From Phenylobacterium sp. (lineage in GTDB: Bacteria; Pseudomonadota; Alphaproteobacteria; Caulobacterales; Caulobacteraceae), in assembly GCA_019264505.1 (NCBI GenBank), contig JAHUZY010000360.1:1-11511 (forward strand): a DNA stretch of 11,511 nt. The letters run 5' to 3'. The position numbers were made by a program, and so were the translations under genes. Within the stretch, counting starts at the first letter, position 1; every line of letters begins with the position of its first letter. A model generated the notes under the pieces. The model saw nothing but the letters and a program-made list of their open reading frames with translations, was not told the DNA's origin and searched no databases. Below are positions 5,146 to 11,511 of this stretch, piece after piece.

Positions 5146-7293
5146 ATGGACATCAGCAACACCCTTTCGGTCGACGATCTTCTGCACGCCTTTGTCGAAG
5201 GCGAGCTGCTGCCGGGGACGGGCGTAGAGCCGAAGGCCTTCTGGGCGGCGCTGGAAAGCGTCCTGGCCGACTTCACCCCGCGCAACGCCGAGTTGCTCAA
5301 GCGCCGGGACGAACTGCAGAGCACCATCGACGCCTGGTGGCGCGAGCGCCGCGGCAAGGATGTCAGCGTTTCTGAACAGACCGCCTTCCTGCGCGAGATC
5401 GGCTATCTGGTCCCCGCCCCGCCGGCCTTCAAGATCGACACCCAGAACGTCGATCCCGAGATCGCCCGCCTGGCCGGCCCGCAGCTCGTGGTGCCGGTGT
5501 CCAACGCCCGCTATGCGCTGAACGCCGCCAACGCCCGCTGGGGCAGCCTCTATGACGCTCTCTATGGCACCGACGCCCTGGAGCCGCCCACCGGCGGCAA
5601 GGGCTATGATCCCGAGCGCGGCGGCAAGGTCATCGCCTATGCCCGCCAGCTGCTGGACCAGGTGGCGCCCCTGTCGAGCGGCTCCCACGCCGACGCCGTC
5701 AGCTACGCCATCGCCGGCCAGGACCTCGTCGTTCGCCTGAAGGACGGGACCGAGGCCGGCCTCGCCACTGACGGTCAGCTGACCGGCTGGCGTGGGTCGA
5801 AGGACGCCCCCGAAGGCGTCCTGCTTCGCCACAACGGCCTGCACCTGGAAATCCTGGTCGACCGGTCGAGCAATATCGGCAAGGACGATCCGGCCGGCGT
5901 GGCCGACGTGCTGGTGGAAGCTGCGCTGACCGCCATTCAGGACTGCGAGGATTCCGTCGCCGCCGTCGACGCCGAGGACAAGACGAACGTCTACCGCAAC
6001 TGGCTGGGCCTCATGCGCGGTGACCTGGAGGCGAGCTTCCCCAAGGGCGGCCGAACCGAGACCCGCCGGCTGGAAGCTGACCGGGTCTATACCGCCCCGG
6101 ACGGCCCGGACCTGACCCTGCGCGGCCGCAGCCTGCTGCTGGTGCGCAATGTCGGCCACCACATGACCACCGACGCGGTGCGCTATGGCGGGCAGGACGC
6201 CTATGAGACCGCCGTTGACGCCCTGATCACCGTGGCGGCGGCCCTGCACGACCTGAAGGACAAGAAGGCCAACAGCCCGGCCGGCTCCATCTATGTGGTG
6301 AAGCCCAAGATGCATGGCCCCGACGAGGTGGCGCTGGCTGTCCGTCTGTTCGACCTGGTCGAGGATGCGCTCGGCATCCCCCGCAACACCGTCAAGATCG
6401 GCGTCATGGACGAGGAGCGCCGCACCAGCGCCAACCTCAAGGCCTGCATCTACGCCGCCCGCGAGCGGATCGTGTTCATCAACACCGGCTTCCTCGACCG
6501 CACCGGCGATGAGATCCACACCGCCATGGAAGCCGGCCCCATGGTCCGCAAGGACGCCATGAAGGCCGAGCCCTGGCTGCCGGCCTATGAGAAGCGCAAT
6601 GTGGAGATCGGCTTGGCCACCGGCTTCCCCGGCCGCGCCCAGATCGGCAAGGGCATGTGGGCTGCGCCGGACATGATGAAGGACATGCTGGCCGCCAAGA
6701 TCGGCCACCCCAAGGCCGGCGCCAACACCGCCTGGGTGCCCTCGCCCACCGCCGCCGTCCTGCACGCCCTGCACTATCATCAGGTGGATGTGGCCGCCCT
6801 GCAGGCCTCGATGGACTCAACCGAGCCCACGGGGCTTGAGGACCTGCTGACCCTGCCGCTGGCCAAGTCCAACTGGAACGCCGCCGACGTGGCCCAGGAG
6901 CTGGACAACAACGTCCAGGGCATTCTCGGCTATGTGGTGCGCTGGATCGACCAGGGGGTGGGCTGCTCCAAGGTGCCGGACATCCACGATGTGGGCCTGA
7001 TGGAGGACCGGGCGACCCTGCGGATCTCCAGCCAGCACATCGCCAACTGGCTGCACCACGGGGTCTGCACCGAGGCCCAGGTGCGCGAGACCTTCGCCCG
7101 CATGGCCAAGGTGGTCGACGGCCAGAACGCCGGCGACGCCCTCTATCAGCCCATGAGCCCAGACCTGGACGCCAGCGTCGCCTATCAGGCCGCCCTGGAG
7201 CTGGTGTTCGAGGGCCGCGCCCAGCCCAACGGCTATACCGAGCATATTCTCACCCGGCGGCGCCGGGAGCGGAAGGCGCAGGTCACAGGTTGA
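5146..7293 (+). CDS. glcB: Malate synthase G
   Basis: Condenses glyoxylate with acetyl-CoA and water to malate and CoA, the second glyoxylate-shunt step, in the cytoplasm. The 715 residues match the monomeric G isoform (about 720) rather than the 530-residue A isoform. Catalytic landmarks are present: Arg334 in [10 protein letters not shown], Glu423 in [14 protein letters not shown], Asp451 in [14 protein letters not shown] (Mg/glyoxylate site), and Asp621 in [13 protein letters not shown], the likely catalytic base. Cys607 in GVGCSKVPD corresponds to the oxidation-prone Cys617 of the E. coli enzyme. The start gives [16 protein letters not shown]; the only ribosome-binding site is a weak GAGAG (5128-5132) 13 bases upstream, suggesting leader-dependent or low-efficiency initiation. 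It follows the regulator on the same strand after a 251-base gap with its own regulatory-looking palindromes, so it is probably transcribed separately. Confidence 0.97.
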   Translation: MDISNTLSVDDLLHAFVEGELLPGTGVEPKAFWAALESVLADFTPRNAELLKRRDELQSTIDAWWRERRGKDVSVSEQTAFLREIGYLVPAPPAFKIDTQNVDPEIARLAGPQLVVPVSNARYALNAANARWGSLYDALYGTDALEPPTGGKGYDPERGGKVIAYARQLLDQVAPLSSGSHADAVSYAIAGQDLVVRLKDGTEAGLATDGQLTGWRGSKDAPEGVLLRHNGLHLEILVDRSSNIGKDDPAGVADVLVEAALTAIQDCEDSVAAVDAEDKTNVYRNWLGLMRGDLEASFPKGGRTETRRLEADRVYTAPDGPDLTLRGRSLLLVRNVGHHMTTDAVRYGGQDAYETAVDALITVAAALHDLKDKKANSPAGSIYVVKPKMHGPDEVALAVRLFDLVEDALGIPRNTVKIGVMDEERRTSANLKACIYAARERIVFINTGFLDRTGDEIHTAMEAGPMVRKDAMKAEPWLPAYEKRNVEIGLATGFPGRAQIGKGMWAAPDMMKDMLAAKIGHPKAGANTAWVPSPTAAVLHALHYHQVDVAALQASMDSTEPTGLEDLLTLPLAKSNWNAADVAQELDNNVQGILGYVVRWIDQGVGCSKVPDIHDVGLMEDRATLRISSQHIANWLHHGVCTEAQVRETFARMAKVVDGQNAGDALYQPMSPDLDASVAYQAALELVFEGRAQPNGYTEHILTRRRRERKAQVTG

Positions 7294-7301
7294 GTCCGGG
7301 G

Positions 7302-7337
7302 GCGACCCAAACCCCTGATCACGCGACCAGGGGTCGC
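7302..7337 (+). terminator. Stem-loop downstream of glcB
   Basis: GCGACCC (7302-7308) can pair with GGGTCGC (7331-7337), and alternatively ACCCCTG (7311-7317) pairs with CAGGGGT (7328-7334). Either way a GC-rich hairpin forms within 45 bases after the glcB stop. There is only a short TTT further downstream (7345-7347), so terminator strength is uncertain. Confidence 0.4.
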
Positions 7338-7340
7338 TGA

Positions 7341-7392
7341 CCGGTTTAGCTCAGCCTTAAGCACGTCACCGCTAAGCTGGTCGGCTAACCGG
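7341..7392 (+). promoter_or_regulatory. Folded leader of the hybrid kinase that covers its ribosome-binding site
   Basis: CCGGTTTAGC (7341-7350) is complementary, with one bulged T, to GCTAACCGG (7384-7392). Inside it AGCCTTAAGC (7353-7362) pairs with GCTAAGCT (7371-7378) with two bulges. The whole forms one long imperfect stem-loop. Its 3' strand includes the first two bases of the Shine-Dalgarno GGAG (7391-7394) that lies 6 bases before the ATG at 7401. Complementarity is seen; translational control is inferred, and the transcript start is unknown. Confidence 0.35.
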
Positions 7393-7400
7393 AGCCTGGG

Positions 7401-9143
7401 ATGCCGCTGATCGACCTGGACAGGATGAGCGAGGCCGTGGCCGAGCGCCGCAGCGGCGCGGTCGCCCGCAAGATCGGGGCTGGCCTGATCGCTCTGGCGT
7501 TCGCCGCCCTCCTGGGCACGGCCGGCCCGATGCTCTGGCTGGCCGCCTTCATGGCCGGACAGCTTCTGGAACGGCGCGCCTTCCCGGCGGGCGTAAGGGT
7601 GACCAAACGTAGCGCGCCCTGGTTCCTGTTCCTCGTGGCGTTGAACAGCGCCCTCTTTGGCCTGATTGCGCTACCCGCGCCATTCATGGACGGCGCCTGG
7701 GGCGCAGCCGGCGGCGCATGGCTGCTGGCCAGCGGAACCTGCTACACGGTCCTGTCCAATCGGCGTTCGCGGGTGGTCTATCTGGCCTCGGCCCTGCCCT
7801 TCGTGGCTCTGATGGGCGTTCTGCTCCTCGAGGCGCACTATGTGGGCGCCGACTCGGGAAGCCTGATGGCCATGTTCGCGGCCGGTCTGATGATGATCGC
7901 CGCCGCCGATCTTCTCTGGCGCGAAGCGGACAAGGCCCACGCCAAGGAGCGCGCCGCCAGTCTTGAGAGCGAGCGCCGCCGCCGGGAAGCCGAGGATGCG
8001 GTGGCCGCAAAATCGGCCTTCGTCGCCGCCGTCAGCCATGAACTGCGAACCCCGATCAGCGCCATACTGGCCGGGGCGGGAGAACTCAGCCGAACCCTGG
8101 ACGGGAAGGACGCCCTGAGGGCCGACCTCATCATCGAGGCGGGCGGCATGATGCGCACCCTGCTCAACGATCTACTCGATCAGGCCAAGCTCGACGCCGG
8201 ACGGATGAGCGTCGAGAGCCTGCCGTATGATCTCCGGCGCCTGTTGGCCCAGCAAATGCTGTTCTGGCGCGCCGAGGCCCGGCGCAAGGGTCTTCGCCTC
8301 AGGCTGTCTGGCGCGCGAGTCTGTCCGCGGTGGGTCCAGGGGGACCCCACCCGCCTGCGGCAGATCCTCAACAACCTTTTGTCCAACGCCCTCAAGTTCA
8401 CCGAGCGCGGCAGCGTCACCCTGACGATCACCGCCGATGCAGGCCAGGCGCTGACCCTCTCGGTGAAAGACACCGGCCCGGGCCTGGACGCTTCCGCCCT
8501 CGAAACCCTGTTCGCCCCCTTCCAGCAGGCCCGCCCTGATGTCGCCCGGACCCATGGGGGGACCGGGCTCGGGCTGGCCATCAGCCGCGATCTCGCCAGG
8601 CTGATGGGCGGTGACCTGACCGCCGCTTCGGATCCCGAAGGCGGCGCCCGCTTCACCCTGAGTGTGGACCTGCCCGCCGCCGCACCCCCTGGGCCGGTTC
8701 AGGAGGCGCCAGCGGGCGGCGACCTGCCGCCTCTGCATGTCCTTGTGGTGGACGACCACGACATCAATCGGCGCGCGGTCGCCGTCATGCTGCAGGACCT
8801 CGATATCCGCCTCACCGAGGCCTCGTCCGGATTTGAAGCCCTTGGCCTCCTGGAGGCTCAGCCCTTCGATCTGGTGCTGATGGACTGCCACATGCCCGGC
8901 ATGGACGGCCTGTCGGTCACCCGCGAGCTGCGCCGCCGCAGCGGGCCCAACCAGCACACACCTGTCATCGCCGTCACCGGCGCCGGCGAACCTGCTCACA
9001 TCGCCGCCTGCCACGAGGCCGGCATGAGCGACCATGTCCTCAAGCCCATTGAGGCTGCAAAGCTGATCGGGGCCATGGGCCGGGCCCTTTCCCCCGTCGA
9101 GTCTGAACTGCTGCAGGAACCGGCCGCCGCGACACGAGCCTGA
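7401..9143 (+). CDS. Membrane-bound hybrid sensor histidine kinase with C-terminal receiver
   Basis: A 580-residue inner-membrane kinase. The N-terminal sensor (about 23-172) is a bundle of short hydrophobic segments, probably five or six, with no periplasmic domain and no recognised name. A charged helix (173-205) leads into the HisKA domain: H-box SHELRTP at 212-218 with His213 as phosphosite. The ATPase domain has the N-box NNLLSNALKF (324-333), DTGPG (357-361) and GGTGLGLAI (386-394). After a Pro/Ala linker (about 425-443) comes a receiver domain: acidic pair Asp451-Asp452, phosphoacceptor Asp495 in LMDCHMPGMDG, Thr526 and Lys548. All catalytic residues for an intramolecular His-to-Asp relay are present, but there is no Hpt domain or output regulator next to it, so phosphate must pass to a distant partner. 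GGAG (7391-7394) sets the start. The following hydrolase gene begins 75 bases later, so the genes may be co-transcribed. Confidence 0.92.
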   Translation: MPLIDLDRMSEAVAERRSGAVARKIGAGLIALAFAALLGTAGPMLWLAAFMAGQLLERRAFPAGVRVTKRSAPWFLFLVALNSALFGLIALPAPFMDGAWGAAGGAWLLASGTCYTVLSNRRSRVVYLASALPFVALMGVLLLEAHYVGADSGSLMAMFAAGLMMIAAADLLWREADKAHAKERAASLESERRRREAEDAVAAKSAFVAAVSHELRTPISAILAGAGELSRTLDGKDALRADLIIEAGGMMRTLLNDLLDQAKLDAGRMSVESLPYDLRRLLAQQMLFWRAEARRKGLRLRLSGARVCPRWVQGDPTRLRQILNNLLSNALKFTERGSVTLTITADAGQALTLSVKDTGPGLDASALETLFAPFQQARPDVARTHGGTGLGLAISRDLARLMGGDLTAASDPEGGARFTLSVDLPAAAPPGPVQEAPAGGDLPPLHVLVVDDHDINRRAVAVMLQDLDIRLTEASSGFEALGLLEAQPFDLVLMDCHMPGMDGLSVTRELRRRSGPNQHTPVIAVTGAGEPAHIAACHEAGMSDHVLKPIEAAKLIGAMGRALSPVESELLQEPAAATRA

Positions 9144-9218
9144 GCGACCGATTGATCCTGGTCATGGCGCAGGCGTCCTCCGGGGTGTCAGGCTGAGCCC
9201 TGGTCAGGAGATCGCCCC

Positions 9219-10196
9219 ATGACGCCGATCCGGTGGGCCGCCACCGCTGTCCTCCTCGCAGCCCTGGGTCTCACCGGGATAGCGGCCGGCGCCTACAGGC
9301 AGGACATGGCGGCGGCGCGGGCGCCCCTGGCCGGCAGTCAGGTCATCGACAGTCCGTTTGGCCCGATCGAGTTCGCCGATGTGGGCCGTGGGCCTGTCGT
9401 CCTGGTGATCCATGGCAGCGGCGGGGGCTTTGATCAGGGCCTGGCCTTCTCCGAGCGGATGGACCGCGACCGGTTCCGCATCATCGCCCCCTCCCGCTTC
9501 GGCTATCTGCGCAGCGCCATGCCGCCGGACGCCACGCCGGAGATGCAGGCCGACGCCCTGGCCTATCTGCTCAATCATCTGGAGGTGGATCAGGCGGTGA
9601 TTTTCGGCGGCTCGGCCGGCGCGCTCTCGGCCGCCCAACTGGCCCTGCGCCACCCCGAGCGCTGTCGAGGCTTGGTCCTGGGCGTCCCGGCCCTCTACGG
9701 ACCAAACCGGGCGCCGGAGGAACGGGCCCCCGCCCCCTGGCCCGTCCGCGTCCTGACAGACCTGGCGCTGCGATCCGACCTCGTCTTCTGGATGGCCATC
9801 CGCATCGCCCCGGACCTGATGACCCGCATGGTCCTGGCGACCGAACCCGCCGTGCTGGCGGCCGCAGGTCCGGAAGAGGCGGCGCGGGCCAAACGGGTCC
9901 TGCGCCACATCCTGCCGATCAGCGCGCGCCACGCCGGCATCGCCATGGACTCCGCCACCGCCGGCAGCCCGCCCCCCTACCCGCTTGAGCAACTGAGCTG
10001 TCCGCTGCTGGCGATCAGCGCCCGGGACGATCTCTATGGCACCGCCGACGCCGCCGCCCATGCTGTGGCCCTGGCGCCCCGGGGGCGGCTGATCCTGTTC
10101 GATGAGGGCGGTCACCTGTGGGCTGGCCACGACGCCGAGGTCTGGGCCGCCGTCGCCGACTTCGTCGCAGATCCGAGCCTGGCCGTAACCCCGTAG
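9219..10196 (+). CDS. Membrane-anchored or exported alpha/beta hydrolase
   Basis: A 325-residue alpha/beta-hydrolase-fold protein. Residues 6-24 form a hydrophobic segment after one Arg, suggesting a signal anchor or uncleaved signal peptide that puts the enzyme on the periplasmic face. The oxyanion-hole loop is HGSGGGFDQG (65-74), the nucleophile elbow FGGSAGALS gives Ser132, the acid is Asp270 or Asp271 in SARDDLYGT, and the base is His299 in DEGGHLWAGH. The triad is therefore complete, and the domain order (core, helical cap at about 160-250, core) is normal. The substrate cannot be told: esterase, lactonase and haloalkane-type hydrolases share this layout. AGGAG (9206-9210) stands 8 bases before the ATG. 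It follows the hybrid kinase by 75 bases and precedes the methyltransferase by 54, all on one strand. Confidence 0.85.
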   Translation: MTPIRWAATAVLLAALGLTGIAAGAYRQDMAAARAPLAGSQVIDSPFGPIEFADVGRGPVVLVIHGSGGGFDQGLAFSERMDRDRFRIIAPSRFGYLRSAMPPDATPEMQADALAYLLNHLEVDQAVIFGGSAGALSAAQLALRHPERCRGLVLGVPALYGPNRAPEERAPAPWPVRVLTDLALRSDLVFWMAIRIAPDLMTRMVLATEPAVLAAAGPEEAARAKRVLRHILPISARHAGIAMDSATAGSPPPYPLEQLSCPLLAISARDDLYGTADAAAHAVALAPRGRLILFDEGGHLWAGHDAEVWAAVADFVADPSLAVTP

Positions 10197-10212
10197 CCTC
10201 CCGCCTCGAAGC

Positions 10213-10223
10213 CTGTCAGACAG
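10213..10223. promoter_or_regulatory. Short palindrome ahead of the methyltransferase gene
   Basis: CTGTC-A-GACAG is a perfect 11-base inverted repeat in the 54-base gap, 13 bases before the likely ribosome-binding site GGAG (10236-10239). It could be a small operator. It does not resemble a typical ArsR site that I can recognise, and an 11-base palindrome may occur by chance. Confidence 0.2.
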
Positions 10224-10250
10224 CCGCTGAAGCTTGGAGACACGCCCCAC

Positions 10251-11309
10251 ATGACCGTCATGGGACTGGACAACGCGCGCACCTACTATGGCGAGGTGCT
10301 GACAAGCTCCGGCGACCTGCGCACCGACGCCTGCGCCACGGCCGAGGCGCCGCCCCTGGCTGTTCGCCAGGCTCTGGCCCAGGTCCATGACGAGGTTTGC
10401 GCCCGCTACTATGGCTGCGGCCTGGTGGCGCCCCAGGCCCTGGACGGCGCACGCATCCTCGACCTCGGCTGCGGCTCGGGCCAGGACGTCTATGTTCTGG
10501 CGCAGCTGACGGGGCCTGCGGGCCACGTGGTCGGGGTGGACGCCACGCCGAAACAACTGGAAGTCGCCCGGCGGCACGAGGCCTGGCATGCGGAGAAGTT
10601 CGGCTACCCCTCCAGCAATGTCACCTTCCTGGATGGCGACATCGCACGGCTTGAGGACCTCGAGCTGGAGCCCGGCAGCTTCGACGTCATCGTCTCCAAC
10701 TGCGTCATCAATCTGGTGGAGGACAAGGCCGCCGTCTTTGCTGCGGCCTGGCGGCTGCTGAAGCCGGGCGGCGAGCTCTACTTTTCCGACGTCTATGCCG
10801 ACCGCCGCGTTCCCGACGCCCTGCGCCGTGATCCCGTGCTGCACGGGGAGTGTCTGGCCGGCGCCCTCTATTGGGGCGACTTCCTCAGCCTCGCCAAGGC
10901 CGCCGGTTTTGGCGATCCGCGCCTGGTGTCAGACCGGCCGCTGGGCCTCAATGACCTGCGGGTGAAGGAGATGGTGGCGCCCATCGCCTTCTTCTCGGCC
11001 ACCTACCGCCTGTTCAAGCTCGAAGATCTGGAGCCGGCCTGCGAGGACTACGGCCAGGCGGTCCGCTATCTCGGGACGATCCCGGGCTCGCCGGCGGTCT
11101 TCACCCTCGACAAGCACCACGCCATCGAGACCGGCCGGATGTTCCCGGTCTGCGGCAACACCTGGCGGATGCTTGCCGAGAGCCGGCTTGCGCCGCACTT
11201 CGCGTTCATGGGCGACCGCAGCCGGCATTTCGGCGTGTTCAAGGGCTGCGGCCTCGACCTCCCCTTCAGTCCCCCCGCCGTGGCGGGCGCGGCGGGGGGC
11301 TGTTGCTAG
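10251..11309 (+). CDS. arsM: Arsenite S-adenosylmethionine methyltransferase (ArsM/AS3MT-like)
   Basis: Predicted to methylate As(III) stepwise with S-adenosylmethionine in the cytoplasm, giving methylated and volatile arsenicals. The 352-residue protein carries the class I SAM motif ILDLGCGSGQDVY (69-81) with GVDAT (95-99), the family signature SNCVINLVEDK (149-159) and YFSDVYADRRVP (177-188). All four cysteines expected for arsenite binding and disulfide cycling are in place: Cys28 (TDACATAE), Cys56 (YYGCGL), Cys151 (SNCVI) and Cys201 (HGECLAGAL). The C-terminal ArsM-specific region follows (TYRLFKLEDLE at 251-261, PVCGNT at 299-304), ending in a Gly-rich tail with vicinal Cys351-Cys352. 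GGAG (10236-10239) lies 11 bases before the ATG; the ATG at 10260 is a less likely alternative. No arsR, arsB, arsC or arsH is next to it, and it follows an alpha/beta hydrolase. The specificity call is from motifs. Confidence 0.9.
   Translation: MTVMGLDNARTYYGEVLTSSGDLRTDACATAEAPPLAVRQALAQVHDEVCARYYGCGLVAPQALDGARILDLGCGSGQDVYVLAQLTGPAGHVVGVDATPKQLEVARRHEAWHAEKFGYPSSNVTFLDGDIARLEDLELEPGSFDVIVSNCVINLVEDKAAVFAAAWRLLKPGGELYFSDVYADRRVPDALRRDPVLHGECLAGALYWGDFLSLAKAAGFGDPRLVSDRPLGLNDLRVKEMVAPIAFFSATYRLFKLEDLEPACEDYGQAVRYLGTIPGSPAVFTLDKHHAIETGRMFPVCGNTWRMLAESRLAPHFAFMGDRSRHFGVFKGCGLDLPFSPPAVAGAAGGCC
11271..11299. terminator. GC-rich stem-loop inside the 3' end of the methyltransferase gene
   Basis: CCCCCCGCC (11271-11279) and GGCGGGGGG (11291-11299) make a perfect 9-bp stem around an 11-base loop. 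The stem overlaps the last coding codons, ending 10 bases before the end of the gene. The two convergent genes are only 10 bases apart, so this is the only obvious structure available to stop transcription from either side. No T-run follows. Confidence 0.4.
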
Positions 11310-11319
11310 AACCTGACGA

Positions 11320-11511
11320 TCAGGGCTGGAAGTCGCGGACGAACCGCTCCAGCAGCCGCACACTGTAGCCGGCTGAGCCGGCAGGTCCGGTGTCGGTGGC
11401 CGCCCCATAGGCGACGCCGGCGATGTCCAGATGGGCCCAGGGGGTGTCGCGGCTGATGAACTCGCCGATGAAGTGGGCGCCCGTGCCGGCGCCCGCGCCC
11501 TCGCCGCCGCC
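11320..11511 (-). CDS. pepA: Leucyl aminopeptidase, C-terminal part (M17 family, partial)
   Basis: Only the last 63 residues lie in the window; the gene continues past the right edge. The reading runs from 11511 back to a TGA at 11322-11320. The tail contains GAHFIGEFIS, then TPWAHLDIAGVAYG and GSAGYSVRLLERFV, the conserved end of M17 leucyl aminopeptidases, in which the PWxHLDIAG segment packs against the dinuclear metal site and the final GxGVRLL helix closes the catalytic domain. The enzyme is a cytoplasmic hexamer releasing N-terminal residues from peptides. It is convergent with the methyltransferase gene at a distance of 10 bases, and no functional link to it is apparent. A Gly/Ala-rich stretch (GGGEGAGAG) at the window edge precedes the conserved part. 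Confidence 0.85.
   Translation of the reverse strand, partial: GGGEGAGAGTGAHFIGEFISRDTPWAHLDIAGVAYGAATDTGPAGSAGYSVRLLERFVRDFQP

Noticed and set aside
5047..6780. A 577-codon open frame on the minus strand opposite glcB.
   Set aside because: Same shadow effect; low-complexity Gly/Val/Ala/Leu/Asp composition, no motif, and it runs through the glcB leader.
8172..9035. A 287-codon minus-strand frame opposite the hybrid kinase.
   Set aside because: It covers the kinase ATPase and receiver motifs in antisense; composition typical of shadows.
9157..9206. Direct repeat CCTGGTCA (9157-9164 and 9199-9206) in the gap before the hydrolase.
   Set aside because: Eight bases with one overlapping the ribosome-binding region; no flanking insertion or duplication, so it is probably chance.
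9204..10844. A 546-codon minus-strand open frame spanning the hydrolase and half of the methyltransferase.
   Set aside because: It crosses two genes with clear catalytic motifs and the gap between them, and its own sequence is repetitive Gly/Gln/Asp/Arg with no domain signature.
1..11511. Search for a mobile element, defence island, CRISPR array or biosynthetic cluster.
   Set aside because: No transposase, integrase, terminal inverted repeats, spaced repeats or phage genes seen; base and codon usage look uniform across the window, which reads as ordinary chromosome.

Overview
The window is very GC-rich and densely coded, with strong third-position G/C and no tRNA, rRNA, CRISPR array or insertion sequence visible. 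Gene content (malate synthase G, a 530-residue isocitrate lyase, an ScfR-type regulator, HisKA_2 and hybrid histidine kinases, an AS3MT-like methyltransferase) suggests an alphaproteobacterium, most likely of the Caulobacterales (Caulobacter/Phenylobacterium type). This is inference from gene families and base composition, not a taxonomic search. No gene-free stretch exceeds about 250 bases.

Layout. At the left edge lies the first 13 codons of a gene leaving the window on the minus strand, then a small soluble HisKA_2-type sensor kinase (minus). Divergent from the kinase is a TspO/MBR-like polytopic membrane protein (plus). A strong two-way stem-loop separates that gene from isocitrate lyase (minus).

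The centre is a glyoxylate-shunt locus: isocitrate lyase aceA (minus), a divergent ScfR/RamB-family regulator (plus) and malate synthase G glcB (plus). The two enzymes together turn isocitrate plus acetyl-CoA into succinate plus malate, allowing growth on acetate or fatty acids. The regulator between them belongs to a family known to control this pathway in other bacteria. The aceA/regulator gap holds a mirrored TTTACA-N17-TGTAAG element that reads as a promoter in both directions. The glcB leader has two mutually exclusive hairpins in front of a weak ribosome-binding site.

The right part is a plus-strand run of three genes: a membrane-anchored hybrid histidine kinase, a membrane-anchored alpha/beta hydrolase, and an ArsM-like arsenite methyltransferase carrying all four expected active-site cysteines but no other ars gene nearby. 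It converges on the 3' end of a leucyl aminopeptidase gene (minus) that runs off the window. A GC-rich stem-loop sits inside the last codons of the methyltransferase.

I found no clearly new system. The most worthwhile signals are regulatory: the mirrored aceA/regulator promoter-operator, the switch-like glcB leader, and the folded leader of the hybrid kinase that would bury its Shine-Dalgarno sequence.
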